DNA of 64,000 bases from Reyranella sp. CPCC 100927 (GTDB lineage Bacteria > Pseudomonadota > Alphaproteobacteria > Reyranellales > Reyranellaceae). Below the pieces are notes generated by a model. The model did not search any database. It was given only the letters and a program-made list of their open reading frames with translations, and was not told the origin of the DNA. The stretch's first letter is position 1. Each line of letters begins with the position of its first letter. Below are positions 25,326 to 34,600 of this stretch, piece after piece. Made by a program: the position numbers and the translations under genes. The stretch spans positions 186,001-250,000 of the forward strand of contig NZ_VOHA01000001.1 in assembly GCF_007859315.1 (NCBI RefSeq), read 5' to 3'.

Positions 25326-25363
25326 GCCCCTTCCTCCCACGCGAGGCGGGATGGGCGAGGGCT

Positions 25364-26161
25364 CTACTCCGCAGCGGCGCGTAGCGGCGCGCCGAGGCGT
25401 TCCACGGCGCGCGCCCGGCAGGCGGCGCTGAAGGCGTCGAACAGCTTCAGCGACAAGGGATTCTCGCGCGCCTTGTGCTCAGGGTGCCATTGCACGGCGC
25501 AAACGAAACCGGGCGCATCAATGACGCTGGCTGATTCGATCTGGCCATCGGGTGCGACGGCTTCCACCCGCAGCCGCGGCGCCAGGCGATCGATGCCCTG
25601 GCCGTGCAGCGAGTTGACCTGCGCCTCCGTGCATCCCAGCAACGCATGCAGCTGTCCGCCGGGCGTGATGGCGATGGCATGTGCCGGCTCGAGCTTGGGC
25701 TCCAGCGCGTCCGTACGGGGTGCACGATGGTCCAGGCGGCCAGGTACTTCCTCGACATGCTGGTACAGCGTGCCACCCAAGGCCACGTTCAGCTCCTGAA
25801 AGCCGCGGCAGATGGCAAACAAGGGAACGGCCCGCTCGATGGCGCGTCGGATCAGCGGCAGCGTGGTCATGTCCCGCGCCGGATCGGCGGCAACGCCACG
25901 GCGGGCCGGCGGACCGCCATAGTGTGCCGGTTCGACGTTGGACGGGCTGCCGGTGAGGATCAGTCCGTCCAGCACATCCAGCACGCGATCGACGTCCAGG
26001 CCATCCTCGCCGGCGCCGACGGCCGGCAGGATCAGCGGCACCCCGCCGACGACATCGGTAACAACCTGGATGTACTTCTCGCCGACCGTATGAGCGGTCC
26101 ACACCGTGATCGTGCGCCGGCAGGCGGATACGCCGATCAACGGGCGCACAGCGCGGGACAT
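25364..26161 (-). CDS. Class I glutamine amidotransferase-like gamma-glutamyl hydrolase (peptidase C26, PuuD-like)
   Basis: The 265-residue protein has the class I amidotransferase triad: nucleophile Cys in FAICRGFQELNVALGG and the His/Glu pair in VQWHPEH. PLIGVSACRRT, LTGSPSNVEPAHYGG and VNSLHGQGIDRLAP match gamma-glutamyl-GABA hydrolases and their relatives. It would cleave gamma-glutamyl amides in polyamine or amine breakdown. No puuABC partners lie nearby. It converges with the Nudix gene and diverges from the nucleotidyltransferase gene. Confidence 0.87.
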   Translation of the reverse strand: MSRAVRPLIGVSACRRTITVWTAHTVGEKYIQVVTDVVGGVPLILPAVGAGEDGLDVDRVLDVLDGLILTGSPSNVEPAHYGGPPARRGVAADPARDMTTLPLIRRAIERAVPLFAICRGFQELNVALGGTLYQHVEEVPGRLDHRAPRTDALEPKLEPAHAIAITPGGQLHALLGCTEAQVNSLHGQGIDRLAPRLRVEAVAPDGQIESASVIDAPGFVCAVQWHPEHKARENPLSLKLFDAFSAACRARAVERLGAPLRAAAE

Positions 26162-26247
26162 CGGGTTCTCAGCCTCGCATAGCCATTCGTTCGGGTATTT
26201 TCGTGCAGTTTGCGTGCCAGGGCAATTGTCGGTATTCGCTGCCAGCC

Positions 26248-27099
26248 ATGCCCATCGATCCCGATGTCATCCCGCCCGACACGGCAGCCCGGATTGCTGA
26301 CGAGCTCGGGCAGATCGAGACCCGCCACGATGTCGCGGTGCTGTTCGCCATCGAATCAGGCAGCCGGGCCTGGGGCTTTCATTCGCCCGACAGCGACTTC
26401 GACGTGCGCTTCGTCTATGCCCACCGGCTCGATTGGTACCTGACGGTACGGCCGGGTCGCGACGTGATCGAGGCGCCGATCAGCGAGGGACTGGACATTT
26501 CGGGTTGGGATGTGCGCAAGGCCCTGGCGTTGGCCTGCAAGTTCAACCCCGTCCTGCCGGAATGGCTGCGCTCGCCGATCGTCTATCGCTGGCAAACGGA
26601 TCTCGTGGAGCCGCTGCACCGTTTCGTCGGCCTGCGCCCGGGGCCGGTGGCGACGCGGCGGCACTATCTGGGACTGGCGCGCCGCCAGTTCCTGGGCGAC
26701 ATCGACGGCCGCGACAGCGTGCGCCTCAAGAAGTACTTCTATTCGATCCGCCCGGCGCTGGCCCTGCGGTGGCTCCACCGTCGACCTGACGATCCCTTGC
26801 CCATGGACCTGCCGGCCTTGCGGGCGGGTGTCGCGCTCGATCCGGCGGTGTCGCACGCGCTCGACCATCTGTTGTCGCTGAAGGCCCAGGCGCATGAACT
26901 GGGTGTCGGGCCGCGCGTGCCGCTGCTCGACGACTTCATTCGTGCCGAGATGGAAGATGCCACGGGATGGCTGGCTATGCAGCCGCCGGCCGAGGGCGCC
27001 GATCTGAAAGCAGCCGATCAAACCCTGCGGACGATCATCCGCAGCGCCGACGGCATCATTGCGGCACGTCCAGTCGGGACCCTTGCTGCGACACCCTAG
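26248..27099 (+). CDS. Predicted nucleotidyltransferase (RlaP/YcgL-like, pol-beta fold)
   Basis: The 283-residue protein has the minimal nucleotidyltransferase core: FAIESGSRAWGF (GS motif), then SPDSDFDVRFVY, whose DxD coordinates metal. Downstream come GLDISGWDVRKALALACKFNP and YRRLARR-like helices (YLGLARRQF, RLKKYFYSIRP). This arrangement matches the PF10127-type predicted nucleotidyltransferases, sometimes found beside RNA-repair genes; none is visible here. The start used is the ATG at 26248; the one at 26203 would add 15 residues. The substrate is unknown. Confidence 0.8.
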   Translation: MPIDPDVIPPDTAARIADELGQIETRHDVAVLFAIESGSRAWGFHSPDSDFDVRFVYAHRLDWYLTVRPGRDVIEAPISEGLDISGWDVRKALALACKFNPVLPEWLRSPIVYRWQTDLVEPLHRFVGLRPGPVATRRHYLGLARRQFLGDIDGRDSVRLKKYFYSIRPALALRWLHRRPDDPLPMDLPALRAGVALDPAVSHALDHLLSLKAQAHELGVGPRVPLLDDFIRAEMEDATGWLAMQPPAEGADLKAADQTLRTIIRSADGIIAARPVGTLAATP

Positions 27100-27170
27100 C
27101 AATCCCGGCCTTCCCGCCCCACGGTATCCCGCCCTATGCTGCGGACCACTGAGGAGACGAGGAGATCGAG

Positions 27171-28121
27171 ATGCAAAAGCGCAAGCTGGGGCGATCCGGT
27201 ATCGACGTGGCGCCGTTAGCGTTCGGGGGCAACGTGTTCGGCTGGACGGCCGATGAAGCGCGGTCCTTCACCCTGCTCGACAATTTCGTCGGTGCCGGCT
27301 TCAACCTGATCGACACGGCCGATGTCTATTCGGTGTGGGCGCCCGGGCATACGGGCGGCGAATCGGAAACCGTGATCGGCAACTGGCTGAAGAAGCGGGG
27401 CGGTCGCGACAAGGTGGTGATCGCCACCAAGGTCGGCATGCAGATGGCGCCCGATCGCAAGGGGCTTGCCAAGGCTTACATCCTGCGCTCGGCCGAAGAA
27501 TCCCTGAAGCGATTGCAGACCGACTACATCGACCTCTACCAGTCGCACAAAGACGATCCCGATGCGCCCCTGGAGGAACGTTTCGAGGCCTACGCCCAGC
27601 TCGTGAAGCAGGGCAAGGTGCGCGCCATCGGCGCCTCGAACTACGATGCTGCCCGGCTGAAGGCGGCGCTGGAGACCAGCGCCAAGCTCGGCGCGCCGCG
27701 CTACGAGACCCTGCAGCCGCACTACAATCTCTGCGAACGTGGCCTCTTCGAGGGCCCACTGCAGGATCTCTGCCTCAAGGAAGAGATCGGCGTCATCGGC
27801 TACTACTCGCTGGCCTCCGGATTCCTGACCGGCAAATACCGCAATGAGAACGACCTGGGCCAAAGCGTGCGGGGCGGCGGCGTGAAGAAGTACCTCAACA
27901 CCCGCGGCTTCGGCATCCTGAAGGCGCTCGACGACGTGGCCGCACAGGTGAAGGCAACGCCGGCCCAGGTGACACTAGCCTGGACCATGGCTCGGCCTTC
28001 GGTCGCGGCGCCGATCGTCAGCGCGACGAGCGCGCAGCAGCTGAGCGACATCCTCAAGGCGGTCGACGTCAAGCTCGACACCGCCGCCATCGCCCGTCTC
28101 GACGCCGCCAGCGCGCCCTAG
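27171..28121 (+). CDS. Aldo/keto reductase
   Basis: The 316-residue TIM-barrel oxidoreductase has the N-terminal RKLGRSGIDVAPLAFGGNVF, the tetrad residues in FNLIDTADVY (Asp, Tyr), ATKVG (Lys) and YQSHKDD (His), and GASNYDAARL. The NADPH-binding end reads APIVSATSAQQL. It reduces aldehydes or ketones with NADPH; family members of this type often act on sugar-derived or small carbonyls. GAGGAG lies upstream of the ATG. No partner genes are evident. Confidence 0.9.
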   Translation: MQKRKLGRSGIDVAPLAFGGNVFGWTADEARSFTLLDNFVGAGFNLIDTADVYSVWAPGHTGGESETVIGNWLKKRGGRDKVVIATKVGMQMAPDRKGLAKAYILRSAEESLKRLQTDYIDLYQSHKDDPDAPLEERFEAYAQLVKQGKVRAIGASNYDAARLKAALETSAKLGAPRYETLQPHYNLCERGLFEGPLQDLCLKEEIGVIGYYSLASGFLTGKYRNENDLGQSVRGGGVKKYLNTRGFGILKALDDVAAQVKATPAQVTLAWTMARPSVAAPIVSATSAQQLSDILKAVDVKLDTAAIARLDAASAP

Positions 28122-28196
28122 CGCGTTGGCGCTGCCTGGCCGAACCAGCTTTTCCAACATAGCCATCGCGCCCCGCGGGGCGGCGCTGGCTGACCA

Positions 28197-28979
28197 TCAC
28201 GGCGGCGGCGCGATGTAGGCGGCGTCGAATTTCTCGAGCAATGCGGGATCATTCGCCAGGGCGTCACGTACCGCCGGCAGGCCGTAGCTGCGCTTCGCCA
28301 GTGCGACGAGGGTACGCAGATCGCGGTCGGCAAGGGCGCGGATTTCCGCCAGGGCCAGCTGGCGTGCCGGTTCGTCGAGCAGGTGCCAGTATCGGCAGGC
28401 CATCTCAATGCGCTGCACGAGATAGCGCGGATCAAACGGTGCCACGGCGATGGCGCGTTGCAGTGCCGTGGCGAACAACGGATCACGCGGGTCACGCGCC
28501 TGCAGTGCCAGGGCCAGGATCGTCCACGCTGTCGGATGAGCCGGCGACTGCCGGATCGCGCGCCGGGCAATCTCGGCCGCCTGGCTCAGGCGTTCCGCGG
28601 CCAAGGCCGCGTCGTCGGCAGCGCGTCCGGCCTGGGCCAGGCGGACGGCTGCCAGCAGCGCCATCAGGTCGGCATCGTCTTGCCACTGCAGCGCGTGCTG
28701 CAAGGCCAAGGCTGCGCTCTCGATCTGCGGGTTTGCCACAGTGGTGTCATTCACCACGGCGCGTTCCGCAATGCTGCGGGCGTCCAGCAGCTCGATGGCC
28801 GCGAGCAGGCGCGGTATGCCCAGCGCCAACAACATCACGCCGCCCAGCATCGCCACCAAGGCGACGAACAGGCGCGCGGGCCGTCGCCGGTCGGGGTCAA
28901 GCGTGTAGCGGTCGAGCGCGCGGTGCGGCTTCTCGCGCGGCTCGCCCTCGCTCTCCATGGCGGACGCAGACAGCTTCAT
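28197..28979 (-). CDS. Membrane-anchored helical-repeat (TPR-like) protein of the envelope-export cluster
   Basis: The 260-residue protein has a basic cytoplasmic N-terminus, one membrane helix (LFVALVAMLGGVMLLALGI) and a long region of paired helices rich in Ala/Leu, with TPR-like spacing such as PTAWTILALALQARDP and PFDPRYLVQRIEMACRYW. It lies 47 bases downstream of the Wzc-like kinase gene on the same strand, so it is probably in its operon. The ATG at 28979 has GGAG nine bases upstream; a TTG at 29030 overlapping the kinase stop is an alternative. The likely role is scaffolding of the polysaccharide machinery, by context only. Confidence 0.65.
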   Translation of the reverse strand: MKLSASAMESEGEPREKPHRALDRYTLDPDRRRPARLFVALVAMLGGVMLLALGIPRLLAAIELLDARSIAERAVVNDTTVANPQIESAALALQHALQWQDDADLMALLAAVRLAQAGRAADDAALAAERLSQAAEIARRAIRQSPAHPTAWTILALALQARDPRDPLFATALQRAIAVAPFDPRYLVQRIEMACRYWHLLDEPARQLALAEIRALADRDLRTLVALAKRSYGLPAVRDALANDPALLEKFDAAYIAPPP

Positions 28980-29026
28980 GGGGCCATTCTCCGGCGCACT
29001 GCTGGCGGTGCGCCGACCGGGCGTCC

Positions 29027-31309
29027 TCAACCGTCGCCGTAGTAGCGCCGGTAGCCGCGGTAATAGTAGACGCCGCTGTCGGTATAGTCGTACTGGGCAT
29101 GGCGGCGCAGGTCGACCTGGCTCAGCACGATGCCCGACAGCCGGGCGCCGGCCTCGTAGACCATCTTGACGCCGGTCATCGCCACGTCGCGTCGCGTCTT
29201 TTCCCAGCGGACGACGAAAATCGTCGTGTCGGTCTGGCGCACCAGCAGCAGCGCATCGGAAACAGCCAGCACCGGCGGACTGTCGAGCACCACCAGATCG
29301 AAGGCATCGCTCAGCTGCTGCAGCAGGCGGCGCATGCGCAGGCTGCCCAGCAGGTCGGTCGGCGATGGCGGCCGTTTGCCGGCGAGGACGTAATAGAGGC
29401 CGGTCTTGGGTTCGACCTGCACCAGGTCTTCCAGATCACGCTGTCCGGACAGGAACTCTGCCAGGCCGACTTCATTGTCGACCGACAGGTTCTTGTGCAG
29501 CGACGGCTGACGCATGTCGCAGTCGATGATCAACGTGCGGGCGCCCGAAGCGGCGGACGCCGCCGCCAGTGACAGCGCCGTGGTGGTCTTGCCTTCACCG
29601 GGTACCGACGAGGTGACAACGACCGTGCGCTGCGGATGATCGGCGCTGCTGAGCGCGATGCCTGTGCGGATGGTGCGCAGCGCTTCGGAGTAGGCCGAAT
29701 TCGGCTTGTCCACGACGTTGAGCCAGGGTTTCTGGTTGCGCCGCAGCCGACCGGTCGACTGGAACGGTACCATGCCCAGCGCGGCGACACCGGTCTGTTG
29801 CTCGAGTTGATGAACGGAGCGGAAGCCCGAGTCCATCAGCTCGATGCCGATCGATAGCGCAACGCCCAGCGCGAGCGACGCCACAAAGGCCATCAGCACG
29901 ATCAGTTCCTTGCGCGGCGCGACAGGCAGCATCGGCACGGCAGCCTCGTTGATCTGCCTGGCGTCACCTTTCTTGTCGACGCTGGCCAGCACGTTGACTT
30001 CCTGCAACCGGGTCAGCAGCGTCGAATAAAGCTGTTTGGCTGTATCGAGTTCGGTCTGCAGGGCGCGCAGCTGCGCCGAACCTTCGGTTTGCCGCTTCAG
30101 CTCGCGCTCCAGGCGATCGGCCTCCGCCCTGAGCTTGTTGGCGTTCTCGCGGGCGGCCTTGGCCTCGGCCTGCAAGTTGATGGCGCCACGCTGGCGCTCG
30201 GCGTCGAGCCGGGCGCGCACGGCCGCCAAACGCTTCGCCGCCTTCATGTATTCGGGGTGACCTGGCGCGGCGTAGGACGCCACGGCCTGCAGTTCCTTTT
30301 CGGCGGCGGCCACTTCGGTCAGCAGCGTGGTGCCGGCGAGGTCCGACGAGACGCCTTGCTTGATGCCCAGCTCCTTCTGGGTTGCGACCTGGTCGGCCGC
30401 GAGTAGCTGGGTGCGGATGTCCGCCAGGGTCTTGGCCAGCGACGACGCGTCGGTGGTGTCGTACATGGCGTTCTCAGCCCGGAACTTCGCGAGGTTCCGT
30501 TCCGCTTCAACCACCTTGGCACGGGCGTCGTCGATGCGGGTGCTGAGAAACTTCATCATCTCCAGCGGACCCTCCGACTTCTCCTTCTTCTGGTCCTCAA
30601 TGTAGCTGCGGATCGCCTGGTTGACCGAGGCGGCCGCCAGTTGCGGATCGGGCGAGCGGAAGCGCACGGTCAGCACCAGAGAGGTCTGCATCGCCTGCGT
30701 ACTGAGGCTCACCAGCCAGGCATCCGCAATCTGGCTGGTGAGCCTGTCACGCGCCTCCGGCGACATGGCTGCCAGGCGACGGTCGATCTCATCGGGTGAA
30801 AACTGCGGCTTGGCTGGCGGGTCGGCCAAATGCAGGATTTGCAGCGCCGGCTGGAAAATGGCGCGCAGGCGGCTCTGCTCGGGTGGTGCAAGATCGGGGT
30901 TGTAGAGCGGGCTCTTCGCCAGCCCCAGCGCAATAACCGACTGACGTGCAAGACGTTCGGCGCGCAGTTTGGCGGCCTCGGTCTCCATCGCGCGGTAGTC
31001 GATCGGTTGCTGCGCATAGTCGGCAGGGGAGCGCATCACGTCCCGAGACTGCGGTTCCACCACCATCTCAGCTTGGGCTTGGTACACAGGCGCCATCTGG
31101 TTCGCCACCAGCCAGGCGATGGTGGTGCCAATCAAGGCCAGGCCGCCGATCAGCAGCTTGTGGCGACGCAAGGTGCCCAGAATCTGCCGTGCCGAGAGGC
31201 CAGAACCGCCCTCGTCCCCGCCGCCGCCTCCGGGAGGCGTCGGCAGTGGCGGCAATGTTTCAGCAGGCAGATTATTATTTCCGGTCTGCAAACGGCTGAC
31301 GTTGGCCAT
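29027..31309 (-). CDS. Polysaccharide co-polymerase with BY-kinase domain (Wzc/ExoP-like)
   Basis: The 760-residue protein has a Gly/Pro-rich start, a first membrane helix (LLIGGLALIGTTIAWLVA), a long periplasmic coiled-coil Wzz domain, and a second helix near residues 470-495. A cytoplasmic kinase domain follows with Walker A VPGEGKTTTALSLA, Walker A' LIIDCDMRQP and Walker B LVVLDSPPVL. The C-terminus ends in a tyrosine cluster (YDYTDSGVYYYRGYRRYY), the autophosphorylation tail. Such proteins control chain length and export of capsular or exopolysaccharide together with a Wza-like protein (here at 37.5 kb). GAAGG precedes the ATG at 31309. No cognate Wzx, Wzy or glycosyltransferase genes are in the window. 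Confidence 0.92.
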   Translation of the reverse strand: MANVSRLQTGNNNLPAETLPPLPTPPGGGGGDEGGSGLSARQILGTLRRHKLLIGGLALIGTTIAWLVANQMAPVYQAQAEMVVEPQSRDVMRSPADYAQQPIDYRAMETEAAKLRAERLARQSVIALGLAKSPLYNPDLAPPEQSRLRAIFQPALQILHLADPPAKPQFSPDEIDRRLAAMSPEARDRLTSQIADAWLVSLSTQAMQTSLVLTVRFRSPDPQLAAASVNQAIRSYIEDQKKEKSEGPLEMMKFLSTRIDDARAKVVEAERNLAKFRAENAMYDTTDASSLAKTLADIRTQLLAADQVATQKELGIKQGVSSDLAGTTLLTEVAAAEKELQAVASYAAPGHPEYMKAAKRLAAVRARLDAERQRGAINLQAEAKAARENANKLRAEADRLERELKRQTEGSAQLRALQTELDTAKQLYSTLLTRLQEVNVLASVDKKGDARQINEAAVPMLPVAPRKELIVLMAFVASLALGVALSIGIELMDSGFRSVHQLEQQTGVAALGMVPFQSTGRLRRNQKPWLNVVDKPNSAYSEALRTIRTGIALSSADHPQRTVVVTSSVPGEGKTTTALSLAAASAASGARTLIIDCDMRQPSLHKNLSVDNEVGLAEFLSGQRDLEDLVQVEPKTGLYYVLAGKRPPSPTDLLGSLRMRRLLQQLSDAFDLVVLDSPPVLAVSDALLLVRQTDTTIFVVRWEKTRRDVAMTGVKMVYEAGARLSGIVLSQVDLRRHAQYDYTDSGVYYYRGYRRYYGDG

Positions 31310-31698
31310 CGCCCTTCCTTGTGCACGCACGCACACACGCAGTCGTAAGACCGCAAAGATACCAACTTCAAAAAAGAAGGCTAAATTACTCTAATGACAT
31401 GGAAATTGGAATCGGAATCAAATCCGGTGATTCTTCGTAGAGCCTACCGTATGTTGTGATTGGCGTTCCCGCGCCCACCACATCAACGATCACGCAGTAT
31501 CATCCCGCTCGGTTCGATCCGTCGCGGAGTTGATTCCGGCCCGTCCCCGGTTCCGACAATGCCCTCATGAAGTTGCATTGTTACGCTATCAAATGAGTGT
31601 TCACATGTCAAGGATGCATCGCAGAGCGCAACTATGCATTGTTCGCATGGCGTCCGCACATAGCGGCGTCATTTCGGCGGCGTGGCGGCGCGGCCTTG
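31310..31698. other. Intergenic region between the kinase and mini-HlyD genes
   Basis: These 389 bases carry no supported gene. The part next to the kinase gene has a short GTGTGTGCGTGCGTGC dinucleotide run and an AT-rich block around 31370-31430, where a promoter for the kinase would lie; I see no convincing -35/-10 pair. The rest (31440-31690) is featureless. Confidence 0.6.
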
Positions 31699-32310
31699 CT
31701 AATTTCGCTCGCGTAGGCTCGGGCCGACCGTGCCCAGGAAGCCTGATGTGAAGAAGCTCAGGATCGACCGCTCGCCGACGTGAAAGTCGACCGTGGCGGT
31801 CATGCCGGCCAGCAGGCGTGCGCGTTGCGGATCATCGCCCAGGAACGCCTTGTCGATGGCGATGCGGGTTATGAAAGACGGCGCCGTCGCTACGTCCGTG
31901 ATGTCCACGACCTTACCTTTCAGCATGCCGTGTCGGGTCCAATCAAAGGCATGAACCTTGATGAAGGCGTCCTGGCCCGGCGCGATCATGCCAACATCGG
32001 CACTGGAGACGCGCGCTACGATCTCGAACGGCAGTCCATTGGCGGTCGCGCGCACGACAGCTGGTGCACTCACCACCTCGTCAATGCGTGCGACATGCAT
32101 CCAGGTGATGATGGCGATGACCATGGCTGACAAGGTGACAATCAGCCAAGTCGCGAGCGGTGCATGGCGGCGCTGCGCGATCGCCTCGGCCGTCGGCAGG
32201 AAGTCTGCGTAACGATCGGCGGGCAGGCGCGCCACGGCAGCCGCGCGCCCGGGCAAGTCCGTCGCCCGGCTTTGCCGTGTGGCCTTGCTTGTCTCGACGA
32301 TGTCGGTCAT
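31699..32310 (-). CDS. Very short HlyD-like adaptor (lacks lipoyl and alpha-hairpin domains)
   Basis: The 203-residue protein resembles a type I secretion adaptor with its middle removed. The N-terminal cytoplasmic tail ends in a membrane helix (LATWLIVTLSAMVIAIITWM) and VARIDEVVSAPAVV, the usual HlyD entry. After only about 30 residues it reaches the C-terminal beta-barrel part (VGMIAPGQDAFIKVHAFDW, GKVVDITDVA) and ends with the family-like LLAGMTATVDFHVGERSIL. Normal HlyD proteins have about 400-450 residues, including a long helical hairpin that reaches TolC; that segment is absent without any frameshift trace. The ATG at 32310 lies 22 bases after the stop of the ABC transporter gene, so the two are an operon. 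It could be a functional variant or a deletion relic. Confidence 0.75.
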   Translation of the reverse strand: MTDIVETSKATRQSRATDLPGRAAAVARLPADRYADFLPTAEAIAQRRHAPLATWLIVTLSAMVIAIITWMHVARIDEVVSAPAVVRATANGLPFEIVARVSSADVGMIAPGQDAFIKVHAFDWTRHGMLKGKVVDITDVATAPSFITRIAIDKAFLGDDPQRARLLAGMTATVDFHVGERSILSFFTSGFLGTVGPSLRERN

Positions 32311-32332
32311 GCCCGTCCCCAACACCTGTGTA

Positions 32333-34600
32333 TCAAGCCGGCGTCAGCGGCATGCCGATGCCCAGGCCAGCGATCGTCGCGGGCGGTGGCGTCTTTTGGC
32401 CTCGGCTGGTCTCCGCCATACGGATACGGGCGTATGCCATGACATCGGTCGGCGGGCCGAACCGCTCGATGCGGCCGTCGACGATCAGAGCCACCTTGTC
32501 GGCAATTGCCAGCGGCGCCAGCCGGTGGGTGATCATGATGACGGTGCGGCCGCGCGCGTTGTCACGCAGTGCGCGCAGCAACTGCTCTTCGCTGGCCGGG
32601 TCCAGGGCGCTGGTCGCCTCGTCGAGCACGATGAGACGCGGGTTGCGGATCAGGGCGCGGGCGATGCACAGCAACTGCTTCTGTCCGGCGGAAAGGCCGA
32701 CACCGCGTTCGCCGAGAACCGTGTTGTAGCCCTGCGGCAGGCGCTGGATGAAGCCGTGGGCGCCGACGAACTTGGACACGGCCACGACGCGCGCCGTGTC
32801 CTTGTCGGCAATCCCCATGGCGATGTTCTCTCGCACGGTGCCGGCAAAGAGCTGAACGTCCTGCGGCACGCAGCCGATCTGCGCCCGCAGTTGGGCCGGC
32901 GACATGTGGGCAATATCGGTGCCATCGACCAGGATCCGGCCCGATGTCGGGCGATAGAGGCCTTGGATCAGGTTGGTGATCGTGGTCTTGCCCGAGCCGG
33001 AGGGACCGATGATGCCCACGATGGAGCCGGCTTCGATCTGCAGGTCGACGTCGTGCAGGACCGCCGGTGCGTCGTCATCGTAGCGGAAGGTCGCGCGCTC
33101 GAGCGCCACCCTGCCGTTGATCGGCGGCATGGGCGCCTGCCGGCCGGGCAGGATCTCCGCCGGGATGCGCATCATCTCGTCAACCCGAGCAAAAGCCGAT
33201 CTCACGGCCTGGATCGTGTGCCAGGCGTTGACCACCTGCCGCATCGGCGCCAGCGTGCGGCTGGCCAACATGTTGGCCGCGATCAGTGCGCCGATCGACA
33301 GACGCTGCTCGACCAGTTCGAAGACGCCAAGCAGGACGACCCCCAGCGCGACGAACAACTGCAGCGTGCCGGTCAGGGACGCAACGATGTTGGCCAGGTT
33401 GTTGGTCCGAAATCCCGCCCACGCCGACTGCGCGACACGCACGCCCCAGCGCCTCTCCATCTCCGCTTCAAGGCCAAGCGCCTTGATCGTGCCGGCGTTG
33501 GTCACCGTCTCGCTCAGCGCCGAACTCTTGGCTGCCAGGGCCTGGAAGTTTTCGTCGATGTGGCGCTTCTGCGCCCGGTGCGTCGCCAGCGAGACGCCGG
33601 CGAACAGCGGCACCGCCGCCAGCACGAACAGTCCGATCGGCCCGTTGATGGCGAAGAGAACGCCCAGATAGAGACCAGCGAAACCCAGATCGATGATCAG
33701 CGACGGCATCTGGCCGGAGAAAAACAGTCGCAGCGTATCGAGCTGGCGCAGCCGCTCGGCGATGACGCCTGATGGTGTGCGCTCGAAGTGTCGAAAGGGC
33801 AGGTGAACCAGATGCCGGACCACTTCGCTCGACAGCAGGGTGTCGATGCGCGCACCGGTATGGCTCGACACGTAGCCACGCAGGATGCGCAGGACCAGAT
33901 CGAACAGGTAGGCGATGGCCATGCCTGCCATCAGCACGATCACGGTGGTGCCGAGCGTCTCGGGATTGCCGTGGGCAATAACGCGATTGAACACCGCCAT
34001 CATGAAGAGCGGCGTGGCCAATGCGAGGATGTTGATGACGAAAGACGCGACCAGCAGTTCGCCCGACACTTTCCGGATCCGGCGGCGCAGCGCTGCCCGC
34101 CAGCCCAAGGCGTCGGGCGGGTCCCCGTCTGCAACCAGAATAACGCGGTCGGCCAGTGCGGTGATGGCGTCGGCGCTCAGCGTGAGGGTGCTGCCGACCG
34201 CGGGATCGAACAGGCGGAACGCCGTCCCGTCGCGCTGCGTGACGACATAGGACGGGCCAGCGGATTTTCCGACAACGACAAAAGGCAGCGGCATGCACGC
34301 CAAGCTGGCCGCCGTCAGAGCCGCGTCGGCCGCCCGCCAGCCGAAACGCTCGCAGGCCAGCAGGAACAGCGGTACGTCCATAGTGTCGCTGCCCACAGGC
34401 ACCAGCGCGCGCACCTCAGCTTCGGCCACCGGTCGGCCCCGCTGTTGGGCGACATGCAGAAAACAGCGCAACAGGATGTCGATGGGCTTCAGCGCCGCTG
34501 ATGCAACATGCCCAGGATCAGTCGCCTGGCCGAAAGCAGTCGCGACCTGCGGCGCTATCAGCGAGTCGGGCATTTCCAGGATTGAACGATCGGGCGGCAT
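32333..34600 (-). CDS. Type I secretion ABC transporter with C39-like domain (LapB/HlyB type)
   Basis: The 755-residue protein has an N-terminal C39-like domain (PIDILLRCFLHVAQQRGRPV and AFRLFDPAVG) that shows no convincing protease triad, so it is read as a substrate-docking domain. It then has six membrane helices (about residues 165-450) and an ATPase domain with Walker A GPSGSGKTT, signature LSAGQKQLL and Walker B LIVLDEATSALDP. Such exporters move large unfolded proteins, often RTX adhesins, straight out of the cell with HlyD and TolC partners. Its HlyD partner here is the unusually short gene next door. No RTX substrate gene is visible. It is divergent from the export genes at 35-38 kb. 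Confidence 0.88.
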   Translation of the reverse strand: MPPDRSILEMPDSLIAPQVATAFGQATDPGHVASAALKPIDILLRCFLHVAQQRGRPVAEAEVRALVPVGSDTMDVPLFLLACERFGWRAADAALTAASLACMPLPFVVVGKSAGPSYVVTQRDGTAFRLFDPAVGSTLTLSADAITALADRVILVADGDPPDALGWRAALRRRIRKVSGELLVASFVINILALATPLFMMAVFNRVIAHGNPETLGTTVIVLMAGMAIAYLFDLVLRILRGYVSSHTGARIDTLLSSEVVRHLVHLPFRHFERTPSGVIAERLRQLDTLRLFFSGQMPSLIIDLGFAGLYLGVLFAINGPIGLFVLAAVPLFAGVSLATHRAQKRHIDENFQALAAKSSALSETVTNAGTIKALGLEAEMERRWGVRVAQSAWAGFRTNNLANIVASLTGTLQLFVALGVVLLGVFELVEQRLSIGALIAANMLASRTLAPMRQVVNAWHTIQAVRSAFARVDEMMRIPAEILPGRQAPMPPINGRVALERATFRYDDDAPAVLHDVDLQIEAGSIVGIIGPSGSGKTTITNLIQGLYRPTSGRILVDGTDIAHMSPAQLRAQIGCVPQDVQLFAGTVRENIAMGIADKDTARVVAVSKFVGAHGFIQRLPQGYNTVLGERGVGLSAGQKQLLCIARALIRNPRLIVLDEATSALDPASEEQLLRALRDNARGRTVIMITHRLAPLAIADKVALIVDGRIERFGPPTDVMAYARIRMAETSRGQKTPPPATIAGLGIGMPLTPA

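Noticed and set aside
28169-28182. 14-bp GC palindrome between the aldo/keto reductase and the TPR-like gene
   Set aside because: Could be a terminator stem, but it has no loop or T-tract and such GC palindromes arise easily in this composition.
28241-29572. 443-codon plus-strand frame opposite the TPR-like and kinase genes
   Set aside because: Crosses the boundary of two real minus-strand genes; low-complexity Arg/Pro/Ala composition.
31530-31751. Small plus-strand frame in the gap upstream of the mini-HlyD gene's 3' end
   Set aside because: No ribosome-binding site, overlaps the end of the opposite-strand adaptor gene, and has an unstructured composition.
32279-33772. 497-codon plus-strand frame opposite the T1SS ABC transporter
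   Set aside because: Antisense to Walker and signature motifs; no ribosome-binding site or domain.
32333-34600. Bacteriocin-processing ABC exporter with active C39 peptidase
   Set aside because: The N-terminal domain lacks a convincing catalytic triad and no double-glycine leader peptide gene is nearby; a C39-like docking domain fits better.
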